Source: Candidatus Allofournierella merdipullorum (GTDB taxonomy: Bacteria > Bacillota > Clostridia > Oscillospirales > Ruminococcaceae). Taken from it: DNA of 64,000 nucleotides. A program made the position numbers and the translations under genes. Where the stretch lies: positions 30,598-94,597 of the forward strand of contig DXBV01000025.1 in assembly GCA_019116345.1 (NCBI GenBank). The letters are read 5' to 3'. The notes under the pieces were generated by a model that worked only from the letters and a program-made list of their open reading frames with translations, ran no database searches and was not told the origin of the DNA. Of the stretch, positions 6,710 to 15,569 are shown piece by piece. The stretch's first letter is position 1, and each line of letters opens with the position of its first letter.

Positions 6710-8080
6710 ATGAGCAAAAACCGAGTGATCTTTCTTGCCGGCGCGGCGGCGGCGCTGGCCGCGGCGGCGGGGCTTTTGTTCTGGCGGCAGAGCAGCCGGC
6801 TTATGCTGGATTTTTCTTACAGCGACGAGGCCTTCGGCAACCCGCTGATGGGTTTTGCGCCCTCCGCCTGGCACAGCGAGGTGGCCGAGGACGTGACCCT
6901 GCTGTACATGGACATCACCTGGCGGGAGCTGGAACCGGAGGAAGGGGTGTTCGACTGGGCCGCCATCGAGGAGGAAAACCAGCTGGAGCGCTGGCGCAAG
7001 GAGGGCAAGCACATCCTGCTGCGCTTCGTGTGCGATCTGCCCGGCGACGAGGCTCACATGGACATTCCCGACTGGCTCTGGGAAAAGACCGGCGGCGCGG
7101 GCGTTGCCTATGACAACTCCTACGGCCGCGGCTTTTCGCCGGATTACAGCCACCCGGAGTTCATCGCCTGCCACCGGCGGGCGGTGGAGGCGCTGGGCGA
7201 GCGCTACGGCGGCGACGACTTCATCAGCTTCATCGAGCTGGGCAGCCTGGGCCACTGGGGCGAGTGGCACATCCGTTCCTCCCGGGGGCTGCCTCCCATG
7301 CCCCAGCGGGAAGTGCGGGAGCAGTACATCGAGCCCTGGACCGAGGCCTTTCCCAACGCCCGCATCCTGATGCGCCGCCCCTTCGCGGAGGCGAAGGAAC
7401 ACGGCTTCGGCCTGTACAACGACATGGCCGGCCACCCCGAGGCCACCGCCGAGTGGCTGGGCTGGATCGCCGAGGGCGGGGAATACGACCAGACCGGCGA
7501 GGAAAACGGCCTTGTGCCCATGACCGACGCCTGGCGGACCGCCCCGGTGGGCGGGGAGTTCACCAGCTCGCTGCCCATGGAGCAGATGCTGGACACGGAC
7601 CTGGAGACCACCCTCGGCCTTCTGCGGGATTCCCACACCACCTTCCTGGGCCCCAAGATCGCCGACGAGGAGTTCCCCGAGGGCTACGACGCGGTGCTTT
7701 TGAGTCTGGGCTACCGGCTCTGGATCTCCCGGGCGGAAATTTCCCCCGGGCTGCTGGGCGGGGCGGACGTGACGCTGACCTGGCAGAACAGCGGCTCCGC
7801 GCCCCTGTACGCCGACTGGCCGGTGTACCTGCAGGCCGTGGACGAGGCGGGCCGGGTACTGGAACAGGCGCAGGTGGAACTGGAGCTTTCCGGCCTTTTG
7901 CCCGGCGAAACGGCCGAGACCGTCACCCGTCTGCCTTCCGCGAAGCTGCGGGGGAAAGACGCCTGCGCCGCGCTGCGGCTGGTCATCGTGGACCCGCTCA
8001 CCGGCCGGCCGGCGGTGCGTTTTGCCAACCGGGAGGCGGCAGGGGAGGACACGGCGCTGGTTTTGTGGAAAGGATTGTAA
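6710..8080 (+). CDS. Membrane-anchored DUF4832-type glycoside-hydrolase-like protein
   Basis: 456 aa. The ATG at 6710 follows GGGGAG. One N-terminal hydrophobic segment (about 6-25) without a lipobox suggests an anchored extracytoplasmic enzyme. The N-terminal motif NPLMGFAPSAWH, then YMDITWRELEPEEGVFDWAAIE, is the start of a TIM-barrel as in DUF4874/GH42-like proteins. An internal IELGSLGHWGEWH is also typical of this family. Residues about 340-450 form the beta-sandwich DUF4832 C-terminus (VTLTWQNSGSAPLY). The family is thought to process polysaccharide, but substrate is unknown. It lies directly upstream of the c-di-GMP-controlled Pel operon but before its promoter, so it is adjacent rather than co-transcribed. 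It may trim the exported polymer. Confidence 0.7.
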   Translation: MSKNRVIFLAGAAAALAAAAGLLFWRQSSRLMLDFSYSDEAFGNPLMGFAPSAWHSEVAEDVTLLYMDITWRELEPEEGVFDWAAIEEENQLERWRKEGKHILLRFVCDLPGDEAHMDIPDWLWEKTGGAGVAYDNSYGRGFSPDYSHPEFIACHRRAVEALGERYGGDDFISFIELGSLGHWGEWHIRSSRGLPPMPQREVREQYIEPWTEAFPNARILMRRPFAEAKEHGFGLYNDMAGHPEATAEWLGWIAEGGEYDQTGEENGLVPMTDAWRTAPVGGEFTSSLPMEQMLDTDLETTLGLLRDSHTTFLGPKIADEEFPEGYDAVLLSLGYRLWISRAEISPGLLGGADVTLTWQNSGSAPLYADWPVYLQAVDEAGRVLEQAQVELELSGLLPGETAETVTRLPSAKLRGKDACAALRLVIVDPLTGRPAVRFANREAAGEDTALVLWKGL

Positions 8081-8149
8081 CGCGCGCTGAAACAAAGGCG
8101 GAAAAAACGTCACTTTGCCAGCGCCGGAACGCTTCACAGATGGCGGTTT

Positions 8150-8179
8150 TTGTGCTATCATGAGGTATACTGATATAAA
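8150..8179 (+). promoter_or_regulatory. Candidate promoter for the Pel operon
   Basis: TTGTGC (8150-8155) and TATAAA (8174-8179) are spaced by 18 bp, which would start transcription at the 5' edge of the riboswitch. A competing -10, TATACT at 8166-8171, lacks a clear -35. Confidence 0.4.
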
Positions 8180-8260
8180 TTATCGGCAAACACGGGCAAA
8201 CCCGTGGACGCAAAGCCTTAGTGCCTAAACAGAGTTTTCTGCATGGTTGACTGGCCGCAA
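8180..8260 (+). ncRNA. c-di-GMP-I (GEMM-I) riboswitch
   Basis: Conserved GEMM-I elements appear in order. GGCAAA (8185-8190) is followed by a 6-bp hairpin CACGGG/CCCGTG with a CAAA loop (8191-8206). Next come GACGCAAAGCC (8207-8217), GTGCCTAAA, a small hairpin CAGA/TCTG and ATGGTTGACTGGCCG. CGGC at 8184-8187 can close P1 with GCCG at 8254-8257. The loop is CAAA rather than the usual GNRA. The P1 3' strand overlaps the 5' arm of the downstream terminator, so ligand binding should favour read-through (an ON switch). The pel genes that follow are the classic c-di-GMP-controlled target. Ligand identity follows from the family; ON behaviour is inferred. Confidence 0.9.
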
Positions 8261-8286
8261 CGCTCTTTGTTGCGGCCGGTTTTTTT
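8252..8286 (+). terminator. Riboswitch expression-platform terminator
   Basis: GGCCGCAAC pairs with GTTGCGGCC around a 7-nt loop, followed by GG and seven T (8280-8286). The 5' arm includes bases that close riboswitch P1, so the two structures exclude each other. Confidence 0.9.
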
Positions 8287-8304
8287 GTATAAAGGAGATT
8301 GTCT

Positions 8305-11300
8305 ATGCCCACCGAATACGACGCTCTGACAATGACCGGCTCCGGCGGCGCGGTATCCTTTGCCCTCACAAAGATCTCCGCCGACAAAATGCCCGAGACC
8401 ATCAACGGCGAGAGCGGCCACCACATCTGCTATGTGAAGGTGCTGACCGAGCTGATCGCCCGGGAGCTGACGCGGCAGACCGGCCGCTACGGCCTGGACG
8501 AGGAGAAGATCGGGCAGATCGCGCTGGCCTCCTGCCTGCACGACATCGGCAAGTCCCGTATTCCTCAGGCCATTCTGGAAAAGCGGGGCGTGCTGACCCC
8601 GGTGGAATACGACATCGTGAAAAAGCACACCACCCTGGGGGGCGAGCTGATCGACCGCTTCGGCGCTTCGCTGGACCCCCAGATCCGGGCCTATGCCCGG
8701 GACGTGTGCCTGTTCCACCACGAGCGGTTCGACGGCACGGGCTATCCCCACGGGCTGAAGGGCAGCGACATCCCCATCTGGGCGCAGATCGTCTCCATTG
8801 CCGACGCCTACGAGGCCATCACCTCCGAGCGCAGCTACAAAAAGGCCCTCTCCCGGGACGTGGCGCTGGAGATGATCTCCAACGGCATGTGCGGCGTGTT
8901 TGACCCGCTGCTGGTCCAGTGCCTCATCCGGGTGGCGGACCACCGCCATCTGGAGGACATCCGCAGCAGCCTGATGACCTCCCGGGCGCTGCACATCGAC
9001 CCCTACGCCCTGCCGCCCAAAAAGGTGCTGCTGATGGGCAACCTGCGGTATGTGACGCCTCAGTTCCTGGAGGACAGCTTCCCCGGCGCCCACATCTCCG
9101 TCATCGGAAAATGCGCCCAGGACCCGGGCCGGGGCGTGAAGGTCTACGACGCGGAGGCCCCCAACTACAAGGCCATTCTGGGCACCTACGATTTTGACCT
9201 CATCATCTACTTTTCCAACGAGCTGACCTACGACACCATCGCCCCCAGCGACACCGAGACCCTGCGCCAGGTGATGAAGGCCGGCAAGTACCTGGCGGGC
9301 GAGACCAAGTTCCTCTATCTCTCCTCCCTGGACGCCGCCTTCGACGGCTCCAGCGACCGGGGCATCATCGCCGCCGCCAAGGAGAACGTCTGCCTTTACT
9401 GGGCAAGGCAGAACCACATCAACCTCAAGATCGTGCGCATCCCTTACCTTTACAACGGCGCCGCCGAGGACGACTTCCTCCACGACCTGTTCCAGGAGAT
9501 GCGCACCCGCCGCACGGTGCGGCTGCGGGAGAGCGAGTCCTCCGAGCTGCACTTTCTCTCCCTGAGCGACCTTTCGGCGCTGATCGTGCGGCTGGCCGAC
9601 TCCTGGGCGCCGGGCGAGGGCATCCTCACGGTGAACGACGATTTCCACATCACCTTCGGCCAGCTGTGCAAAGAGCTTGCCCCGCTGGCGCCGGGCGTGA
9701 CCTTTGACTTCACCGGCAAGAACCCGCCCAAGCGTCTGGAGCTGAAGAACACCGCCCTCAAGCAGCAGTACAGCTGGTTCGCCGCCGTCTCGCTGCTCAC
9801 CGACCTGCCGGACGAATACCAGGCCTATCAGGCCAGCCTCGGGCCCCGGCGCTCTTTGTGGAAAAAGCTGGCGGCCCTTCTGGGACGGCACTCCACCCCG
9901 CTGCGCATCGCGGAGACGGCGCTTTTGTTCCTTCTCTGCGAATTTCTGGTGCGGCTCACCGACTCGGCGCTGTTTTTCTCGCTGGTGGACTTCCGCCTGG
10001 CGTACATCGTCATCATCGCCACCCTCTACGGCCTGCCCTACGGCATGAGCGCCGCCGCCCTGTGCTCCCTTTCCTGGATCACCGCCAAGGTGCTGGACGG
10101 CACCAGCTGGCTGACCCTGTTCTATGAACCCACCAACTGGCTCACCTTCATCTTTTTCTTCCTGGTGGGCGGCATCTGCGGCTATGTGAAGCTGAAAAAG
10201 GACGACCAGATCCGCTTCACCACCGAGGAAAACCGCCTGCTGGAGGCAAAGCTGGCCTTTACCCGCCAGATCTACGAGGACACCTTCCGGGAAAAGCAGG
10301 ATCTGAAAAAGCAGATCATCGGCTCGAAGGACAGCTTCGGCAAGATCTTCGACATCACCCGCCAGCTGAACACGGTGGACTCCCGGGAGCTGTATCTCAA
10401 GATCGTGGACAGCTTCGAAGGCATTCTGGAAAACAAGACCCTCAGCGTCTATTCCATCAGCCAGGACAGCGGCTTCGGCCGGCTGGAAGTGGCCTCCCGC
10501 AGCATCATGCACGACGTCTCCCGCTCCATCTCCCTGGACACCTACGCCCCGGTGATGGAGGCGGTGAACAAGGACGAAGTGTGGCGCAACACCCATTTTT
10601 TGCCCAACATGCCCATGTTCGCCTGCGGCATCCGCCAGGGCGACAAGCCCCTGCTGCTCATCTTCATCTGGAGCGCCCAGACGCACCAGCGCTCGCTGTA
10701 TTATGTGAACCTGTTCCGCATCCTGTGCGATCTGACCCAGATGTCCTTCATCCGCGCCCACGACTACAGCCGCGACATGCACGACCGGCAGTATGTGGGC
10801 CACACCGTTCTGCAGAACGCCGCCACCTTCCGCAATTCGCTGCACGTCTTCCGGGAATTGGAGGAGCGCCGGGTCTTTCAGTTCTTGCAGCTGAAGGTGG
10901 ACGCCGGCGGCCGCTCCCAGGAGGAGCTGAGCAAACTGCTGGCCCGATGCGTGCGCACCAACGACGTGGCGGGCCTTCTGGAGGACGGCAGCGTCTGGCT
11001 GCTTTTGTCCCAGGCGGGGGAGGAGGACCTGAAATTCATTCTGCCCCGCTTCGAGCGGCTGGGCCTTTCGGCGCAGGTGACCCCGGTGCCCGACCCGGGC
11101 GAGCTGCCGGCCGCGCCTGTGACCGCCGGGCCTGCCCCGGAAAAAGCGGCCCCGGAGGCCGCGCCTTCCGCGGCCGCGGAAGAAAAACCGCCCCGGACGC
11201 CTCCGGCAAAAACGCCCAAGGCCCCGGTCAAAAAGCCGGCCCCGCCGCCGGCGCGCCGGCGGGCAAAGGCCGCGAAGAGCGCCTCCGGCCTTCTGGAACT

Positions 11301-11331
11301 TCTGGACCAGCTGCTGGGCGGGCGGCGCTGA
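8305..11331 (+). CDS. pelD: HD-GYP / SDR-like / PelD fusion, c-di-GMP enzyme and receptor
   Basis: 1008 aa; the ATG at 8305 is preceded by AAAGGAGA. Residues about 35-200 form an HD-GYP phosphodiesterase domain: H79-D80 with GK, then HHERFDGTGYP at 138-148, all key residues present. Residues about 210-500 resemble an extended SDR/epimerase (KKVLLMGNLRYV start, LTVNDDFHITFGQL end) without a clear YxxxK. Residues about 530-640 carry the PelD membrane segments, then a coiled coil, a GAF domain and a degenerate GGDEF domain. Its I-site R884-T-N-D887 is intact, while the active-site position reads EDGSV, so it should bind but not make c-di-GMP. The last 80 residues are Pro/Ala/Lys-rich. PelD is the c-di-GMP receptor that activates Pel synthesis. 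Fusion to HD-GYP would add hydrolysis of the same ligand. It is first in the operon, under the riboswitch. Confidence 0.88.
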   Translation: MPTEYDALTMTGSGGAVSFALTKISADKMPETINGESGHHICYVKVLTELIARELTRQTGRYGLDEEKIGQIALASCLHDIGKSRIPQAILEKRGVLTPVEYDIVKKHTTLGGELIDRFGASLDPQIRAYARDVCLFHHERFDGTGYPHGLKGSDIPIWAQIVSIADAYEAITSERSYKKALSRDVALEMISNGMCGVFDPLLVQCLIRVADHRHLEDIRSSLMTSRALHIDPYALPPKKVLLMGNLRYVTPQFLEDSFPGAHISVIGKCAQDPGRGVKVYDAEAPNYKAILGTYDFDLIIYFSNELTYDTIAPSDTETLRQVMKAGKYLAGETKFLYLSSLDAAFDGSSDRGIIAAAKENVCLYWARQNHINLKIVRIPYLYNGAAEDDFLHDLFQEMRTRRTVRLRESESSELHFLSLSDLSALIVRLADSWAPGEGILTVNDDFHITFGQLCKELAPLAPGVTFDFTGKNPPKRLELKNTALKQQYSWFAAVSLLTDLPDEYQAYQASLGPRRSLWKKLAALLGRHSTPLRIAETALLFLLCEFLVRLTDSALFFSLVDFRLAYIVIIATLYGLPYGMSAAALCSLSWITAKVLDGTSWLTLFYEPTNWLTFIFFFLVGGICGYVKLKKDDQIRFTTEENRLLEAKLAFTRQIYEDTFREKQDLKKQIIGSKDSFGKIFDITRQLNTVDSRELYLKIVDSFEGILENKTLSVYSISQDSGFGRLEVASRSIMHDVSRSISLDTYAPVMEAVNKDEVWRNTHFLPNMPMFACGIRQGDKPLLLIFIWSAQTHQRSLYYVNLFRILCDLTQMSFIRAHDYSRDMHDRQYVGHTVLQNAATFRNSLHVFRELEERRVFQFLQLKVDAGGRSQEELSKLLARCVRTNDVAGLLEDGSVWLLLSQAGEEDLKFILPRFERLGLSAQVTPVPDPGELPAAPVTAGPAPEKAAPEAAPSAAAEEKPPRTPPAKTPKAPVKKPAPPPARRRAKAAKSASGLLELLDQLLGGRR

Positions 11332-11366
11332 CACAACCATCGACTGCGCAAAGGGAACGAAACAAC

Positions 11367-12266
11367 ATGCTTTGGTACGAAATCGTTTTTTGGGTGCTGC
11401 TGGCGGTGCATCTGCTCTGCTGCGCCCTCATCTACGTCGGCGTGCGCACCGGGATTTTGAAGGTGCGCCGGCTGATGGTGCCGGTGGCGCTGCTTGTCCC
11501 CTTCTGGGGCGAGGTGCTGGTGCTGGTGATGCATTTCCAGATCCTCTGCCGCCAGACCGACCGCAGCGAGGTGGGGGTGGAGAAGTTCCGGGTGGACTCG
11601 GAGCTCTACAAGGCCATCCAGCGGGACGACAGCCGGGTGTCCGGTTCCACCGTCTCCATGGAGGAGGCGCTGATCGTGAACACCCCCAAGGAGCGCCGCG
11701 CCCTCATCATGGACATCCTGAACGACAACCCCAAGGCCTATGTGGAATTTCTGAAGATGGCCGGCAACAACGACGACACCGAGGTGGTGCACTACGCCGT
11801 TACCGCCATGGTGCACATCGCGAAGGAGAACGACCAGACCCTCTGGGAGCTGGAGCAGAAGTACGCCCAGAACCCCAACGACCCCCAGCTGCTGGCGACC
11901 TACTGCGACTTTTTGTGGCGCTGCCTGGAGCAGGGGCTGATGCAGGGCCAGGTGGAGCGGATGAACCGCAACCTGTTTGACGCCCTCATCCAGAAAAAGA
12001 TGCGCCTCGGCCCCGCCGTCGCATCCGACTATCTGCGCTGCATCCAGAACAACATGGAGCTAAAAAACTACACCGCGGCCGCCGCCAGCCTTGAGAACGC
12101 CCTGCGGTTCTGGCCCCGCAACGAGGACTTTTTGATCCAGAAGATCCAGTATCTGGCGGATCTGGGGCGGGGCGAGGAGCTGCAGGAGCTGCTGAGCCAG
12201 CTGGAGAAAAAAGACCTGTATCTCACCGCAAAGGTGAAAGAGGTGATCGCATTTTGGAAAGACTGA
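11367..12266 (+). CDS. pelE: PelE-like membrane/TPR protein
   Basis: 299 aa. The ATG at 11367 follows AAGGGA. Two N-terminal membrane segments (about 5-25 and 35-55: a WVLLAVHLLCCALIYVG helix, then LMVPVALLVPFWGEVLVLV) precede a cytoplasmic alpha-helical part with TPR-like repeats to the C-terminus (ALIQKKMRLGPAVASDYL, YTAAAASLENALRFWP). This is the PelE architecture. In Pel systems PelE scaffolds the PelD-PelF-PelG complex at the membrane. The position between pelD and the deacetylase gene matches the Gram-positive pelDEA(DA)FG order. The stop overlaps the next gene's TTG start. Confidence 0.8.
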   Translation: MLWYEIVFWVLLAVHLLCCALIYVGVRTGILKVRRLMVPVALLVPFWGEVLVLVMHFQILCRQTDRSEVGVEKFRVDSELYKAIQRDDSRVSGSTVSMEEALIVNTPKERRALIMDILNDNPKAYVEFLKMAGNNDDTEVVHYAVTAMVHIAKENDQTLWELEQKYAQNPNDPQLLATYCDFLWRCLEQGLMQGQVERMNRNLFDALIQKKMRLGPAVASDYLRCIQNNMELKNYTAAAASLENALRFWPRNEDFLIQKIQYLADLGRGEELQELLSQLEKKDLYLTAKVKEVIAFWKD

Positions 12267-14107
12267 GGGCGAAATTTGCCGCCTTTGAATACAAGGGCCT
12301 CGCGGCCATCGCTCTGGTGTTCGCCGTGATGGCGGCGCTTTTGTTCGTGGAGCGCAGCGGCATCCGCTATCAATACGACACCCGCTCGCTGACCCTTCTG
12401 CCCGCGGAGTCCGCCCCGTCCAAGGCCGAGGCGCTGGCCGATATGCCGAAGGACTGCCTTGTGCTGTACAACAGCAAGCGGGCGGACAGCCGCATGGCGC
12501 TGGAGGAGTTCGAGGTCATCCTCACCGACATGAAGGTGGGCCACGACACGGTGGACCTCTCCCGCGGCGGCTCCTGGTCCTTTAAGGGCTACAAGACGGC
12601 GGTGCTGCTGCTCAGCAATCTGTCGGACCTGGGGGACAAACTCATCGAGCTGGACGCCTGGGTCTACGAGGGCGGCGGGGCGCTGCTGCCCATGACCCTC
12701 TCCAAGGAGCCCTACTTCTCGGTGATGGAGCCCAAGTTCGGCATCGTGGAATCCTCCTACGACTACGCCCTGGCGGACTCCATCTATGTGACCGAAAACT
12801 TCATGGTGGGCGGCGGCCGGGGCTTTGCCATCACCGAAAGCTGGGACTCCGCCCTGGTGGTTCGGGTGGACGAGTCCGACCGGGTGAAGGTGCACGCCTA
12901 CACCGACGACGACCGGCGGCTGCCCCTGGTGTGGGAGAGCCGCTACGGCAGCGGCCGCTTCGTGCTGGATAACCTGGGCATCTACACCAAAAACACCCGG
13001 GGCATCTACGCCGCCTCCTACAGCCTGCTGACCCCCGTCACCGCCTATCCGGTGATCAACGCCTCCTGCTTTTATCTGGACGATTTTCCCTCCCAGATCC
13101 CCTCGGGCAGCAACGAGTATGTCTGGCGGGACTACGGCACCTCCACCCGGGACTTCTATGTGAACATCTGGTGGCCGGACATGATGAACCTGGCCGACCG
13201 CTACGGCCTTGCCTACACCGGCCTTGCCATCCAGTGCTACGACGACCGGGTGGACGGCACCACCACCTCCGCGCCGGACAAGGAGACCTTTCTGAACTTC
13301 GGCAACATGCTGCTGCGCATGGGCGGCGAGATCGGCTACCACGGCTACAACCACCAGCCCCTGTGCCTGGACGACTGCGACTACAACGGCGTCTACGACT
13401 ACAAGACCTGGCAGAGCGAGGACGCCATGGCCAGCGCCCTGGACACCCTGCTGGACCTGTGCGACGAGCTGTTCCCGGGGGTGGAGATGTCGGTGTATGT
13501 GCCGCCCTCCAACATCATGAGCGAAGGGGGCCAGGCGTTCCTCATCCGGGAGTATCCCCAGATCCGCTCCATCTCCGGCATCTATTTCGAGTCGGCCGAT
13601 CTGGATTTCTACTGCACCCAGGAGTTCGACGTGCTGGAAAGCGGCGTGGTGGCCCAGCCCCGCATCATCTCCGGCTGTGATATGGACGACTTCATGAAAC
13701 TGGCGGCCCTCTCGGAGCTGAACTTCCACTACGTCAACAGCCACTTCACCCATCCCGACGACTCCCTGGACCCCGAGCGCGGCGCACAGCTGGGCTGGGA
13801 GGAACTGAAATCCCGCTTCACCGGGTATCTGGACTGGCTCTACACCGCCGCGCCCAACATCCGCAACTTCACCGGCAGCGAGATGGCGGCGGCGGTGCAG
13901 CGGTTCGCTGGCGTCACCGTCTCCACCGAGGCGACGGGCGATACCTTCAAGATCCGGCTGGGCAACTTCACCGACGAGGCCTGGCTGATGGTGCGCTTCA
14001 ACGACGCCGCCCCCCAAGAGGTGGAGGGCGGAGCGCTGGAACAGCTCACCGACACGCTGTATCTGCTGCGGGCGGACCAGCCCGACGTGACCGTGACATT
14101 GGCATAG
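12254..14107 (+). CDS. pelA: PelA-type polysaccharide deacetylase (DUF2194)
   Basis: 617 aa. The start is a TTG at 12254, overlapping the end of pelE by 13 bases, with GAGGTG upstream. One N-terminal membrane anchor (about 15-35, LAAIALVFAVMAALLFV) places the rest outside. Residues about 60-260 form an alpha/beta domain, and about 275-560 a deacetylase-like barrel. The barrel carries a Y-L-D-D-F motif, plausible for metal and base residues, and HGYNH, an HxxxH metal pair. The C-terminus is a beta-sandwich. The DUF2194 family supplies the deacetylase half of PelA in Gram-positive Pel operons; the glycosidase half is absent here. It should partly de-N-acetylate the GalNAc-rich polymer during export. 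Confidence 0.82.
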   Translation: MERLRAKFAAFEYKGLAAIALVFAVMAALLFVERSGIRYQYDTRSLTLLPAESAPSKAEALADMPKDCLVLYNSKRADSRMALEEFEVILTDMKVGHDTVDLSRGGSWSFKGYKTAVLLLSNLSDLGDKLIELDAWVYEGGGALLPMTLSKEPYFSVMEPKFGIVESSYDYALADSIYVTENFMVGGGRGFAITESWDSALVVRVDESDRVKVHAYTDDDRRLPLVWESRYGSGRFVLDNLGIYTKNTRGIYAASYSLLTPVTAYPVINASCFYLDDFPSQIPSGSNEYVWRDYGTSTRDFYVNIWWPDMMNLADRYGLAYTGLAIQCYDDRVDGTTTSAPDKETFLNFGNMLLRMGGEIGYHGYNHQPLCLDDCDYNGVYDYKTWQSEDAMASALDTLLDLCDELFPGVEMSVYVPPSNIMSEGGQAFLIREYPQIRSISGIYFESADLDFYCTQEFDVLESGVVAQPRIISGCDMDDFMKLAALSELNFHYVNSHFTHPDDSLDPERGAQLGWEELKSRFTGYLDWLYTAAPNIRNFTGSEMAAAVQRFAGVTVSTEATGDTFKIRLGNFTDEAWLMVRFNDAAPQEVEGGALEQLTDTLYLLRADQPDVTVTLA

Positions 14108-14126
14108 AAAGGCGGTTTTTCCCCGT

Positions 14127-15569
14127 ATGCGCATCTGTTTGGTGCTGGAGGGGTGTTACCCCTACGTGAACGGCGGTGTTTCCACCTGGATGCACCAGTA
14201 CATAACCGAAATGCCGCAGCACGAGTTCGTGCTGTGGGTCATCGCCGCGAAGCGGGAGGACAAGGACAAATTCGTCTATGAACTGCCCTCCAACGTGACC
14301 GAGATCCACCAGGTGTTTCTGGACGACGCGCTGCGCCTGAAGGGCGACGGCGTGATGGACCACGCCTTCACCCCCGCCGAGGCCCGGGCGCTGGAGGAGC
14401 TGATCGGCTCCGGCAGCCCGGACTGGGACCTGCTGTTTTCCATGTATCAGGTGCGGCGCATCGCCCCCATGGCCTACCTGAAAAGCGAGGCCTTTTTGCG
14501 GGAGTTCGAGGAAAGCCTGGAGCGCAACTACCCCTACATCGCCTACGCCGACGCCTTCCACTCCACCCGTTCCCGGCTGCTGCCGGTGCTGTATCTGCTG
14601 GGCACCGAGGTGCCCAAAGCCGACTGCTACCACTCCATCTGCACCGGCTACGGCGGGCTGCTGGCGACCCTTGGGGCCCACCTTTACAAAAAGCCCCTGC
14701 TGCTCACCGAGCACGGCATCTACACCCGGGAGCGGGAAGAGGAGATCATCGGCGCCCAGTGGGTGGGCAAGGCCTTCAAGCAGCACTGGATCCGCTTTTT
14801 CTACATGCTCTCCTCCCTCATCTACACCCGGGCCTGGCGGGTCACCAGCCTCTACCGGGGGGCCATGGAGATGCAGATCGACATGGGCGCCGCCCGGGAG
14901 AAGTGCTCGGTCATCGCCAACGGCATCAGCTACGAAAAGTTCTGCGCCATCCCCCGCAAGGAGGAAAACGGCATGGTGGACATCGGCGCGGTGGTGCGCT
15001 TTGCCCCCATCAAGGACATCAAGACCATGATCTACGCCTTCTACGAGCTGTGCAGCCGGATGGACAACGTGCGGCTGCACATTCTGGGCGGCGTGGACGA
15101 CCAGGAATACGCCGACGAGTGCCTTGCCCTCATCGACCAGCTGGGCCTTGGGGAAAAGGTGCTGGTGCCCGGCCGGGTGGACATGGTGGCGTATTTCCAA
15201 AAGCTGGACTTCACCATTCTGTCCTCCCTGTCGGAGGGCCAGCCGCTGTCGGTGCTGGAGTCCTTCGCGGCGGGGCTGCCGGTGGTCACCACCGACGTGG
15301 GCTCCTGCAGCGAGCTGATTTTGGGCGTTCCGCCGGACGACTTCGGCCGGGCGGGCTACTTTGTGCCCCCCATGCAGCGGGAAAAGATGGCCGACGCCAT
15401 GGAGCAGCTGGCTTCTTCCCGCAAGCTGCGGCTGGAACTGGGCCGGCAGGGGCAGCTGCGGGCCTCGGCCTACTTCCGCTACAACATCATGCTCTCAAAA
15501 TACTGCGCGCTCTACGAGGAGGTGGAGACCCTTGGCCGGTATCGGCTTCGAGTTGAAGAAACTGTTTAA
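14127..15569 (+). CDS. pelF: PelF glycosyltransferase (GT4)
   Basis: 480 aa, cytosolic, no signal or membrane segment. It opens with MRICLVLEGCYPYVNGGVSTW, the nucleotide-sugar glycosyltransferase-B start with a glycine-rich loop typical of PelF. The second domain has VRFAPIKDIKTMIYAF and SLSEGQPLSVLESFAAGLPVV, where EGQPLSVLE carries the E-x7-E motif of retaining GT4 enzymes. PelF polymerises the sugar chain from a UDP-sugar on the cytoplasmic face. Length matches the family (about 480-510). A weak ribosome site (AAAGGCGG) lies well upstream. It overlaps pelG by 38 bases. Confidence 0.93.
   Translation: MRICLVLEGCYPYVNGGVSTWMHQYITEMPQHEFVLWVIAAKREDKDKFVYELPSNVTEIHQVFLDDALRLKGDGVMDHAFTPAEARALEELIGSGSPDWDLLFSMYQVRRIAPMAYLKSEAFLREFEESLERNYPYIAYADAFHSTRSRLLPVLYLLGTEVPKADCYHSICTGYGGLLATLGAHLYKKPLLLTEHGIYTREREEEIIGAQWVGKAFKQHWIRFFYMLSSLIYTRAWRVTSLYRGAMEMQIDMGAAREKCSVIANGISYEKFCAIPRKEENGMVDIGAVVRFAPIKDIKTMIYAFYELCSRMDNVRLHILGGVDDQEYADECLALIDQLGLGEKVLVPGRVDMVAYFQKLDFTILSSLSEGQPLSVLESFAAGLPVVTTDVGSCSELILGVPPDDFGRAGYFVPPMQREKMADAMEQLASSRKLRLELGRQGQLRASAYFRYNIMLSKYCALYEEVETLGRYRLRVEETV

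Noticed and set aside
8218..11340. 1040-aa antisense frame over pelD
   Set aside because: Shadow of the PelD fusion, with His/Gln/Gly-rich composition and no motifs.
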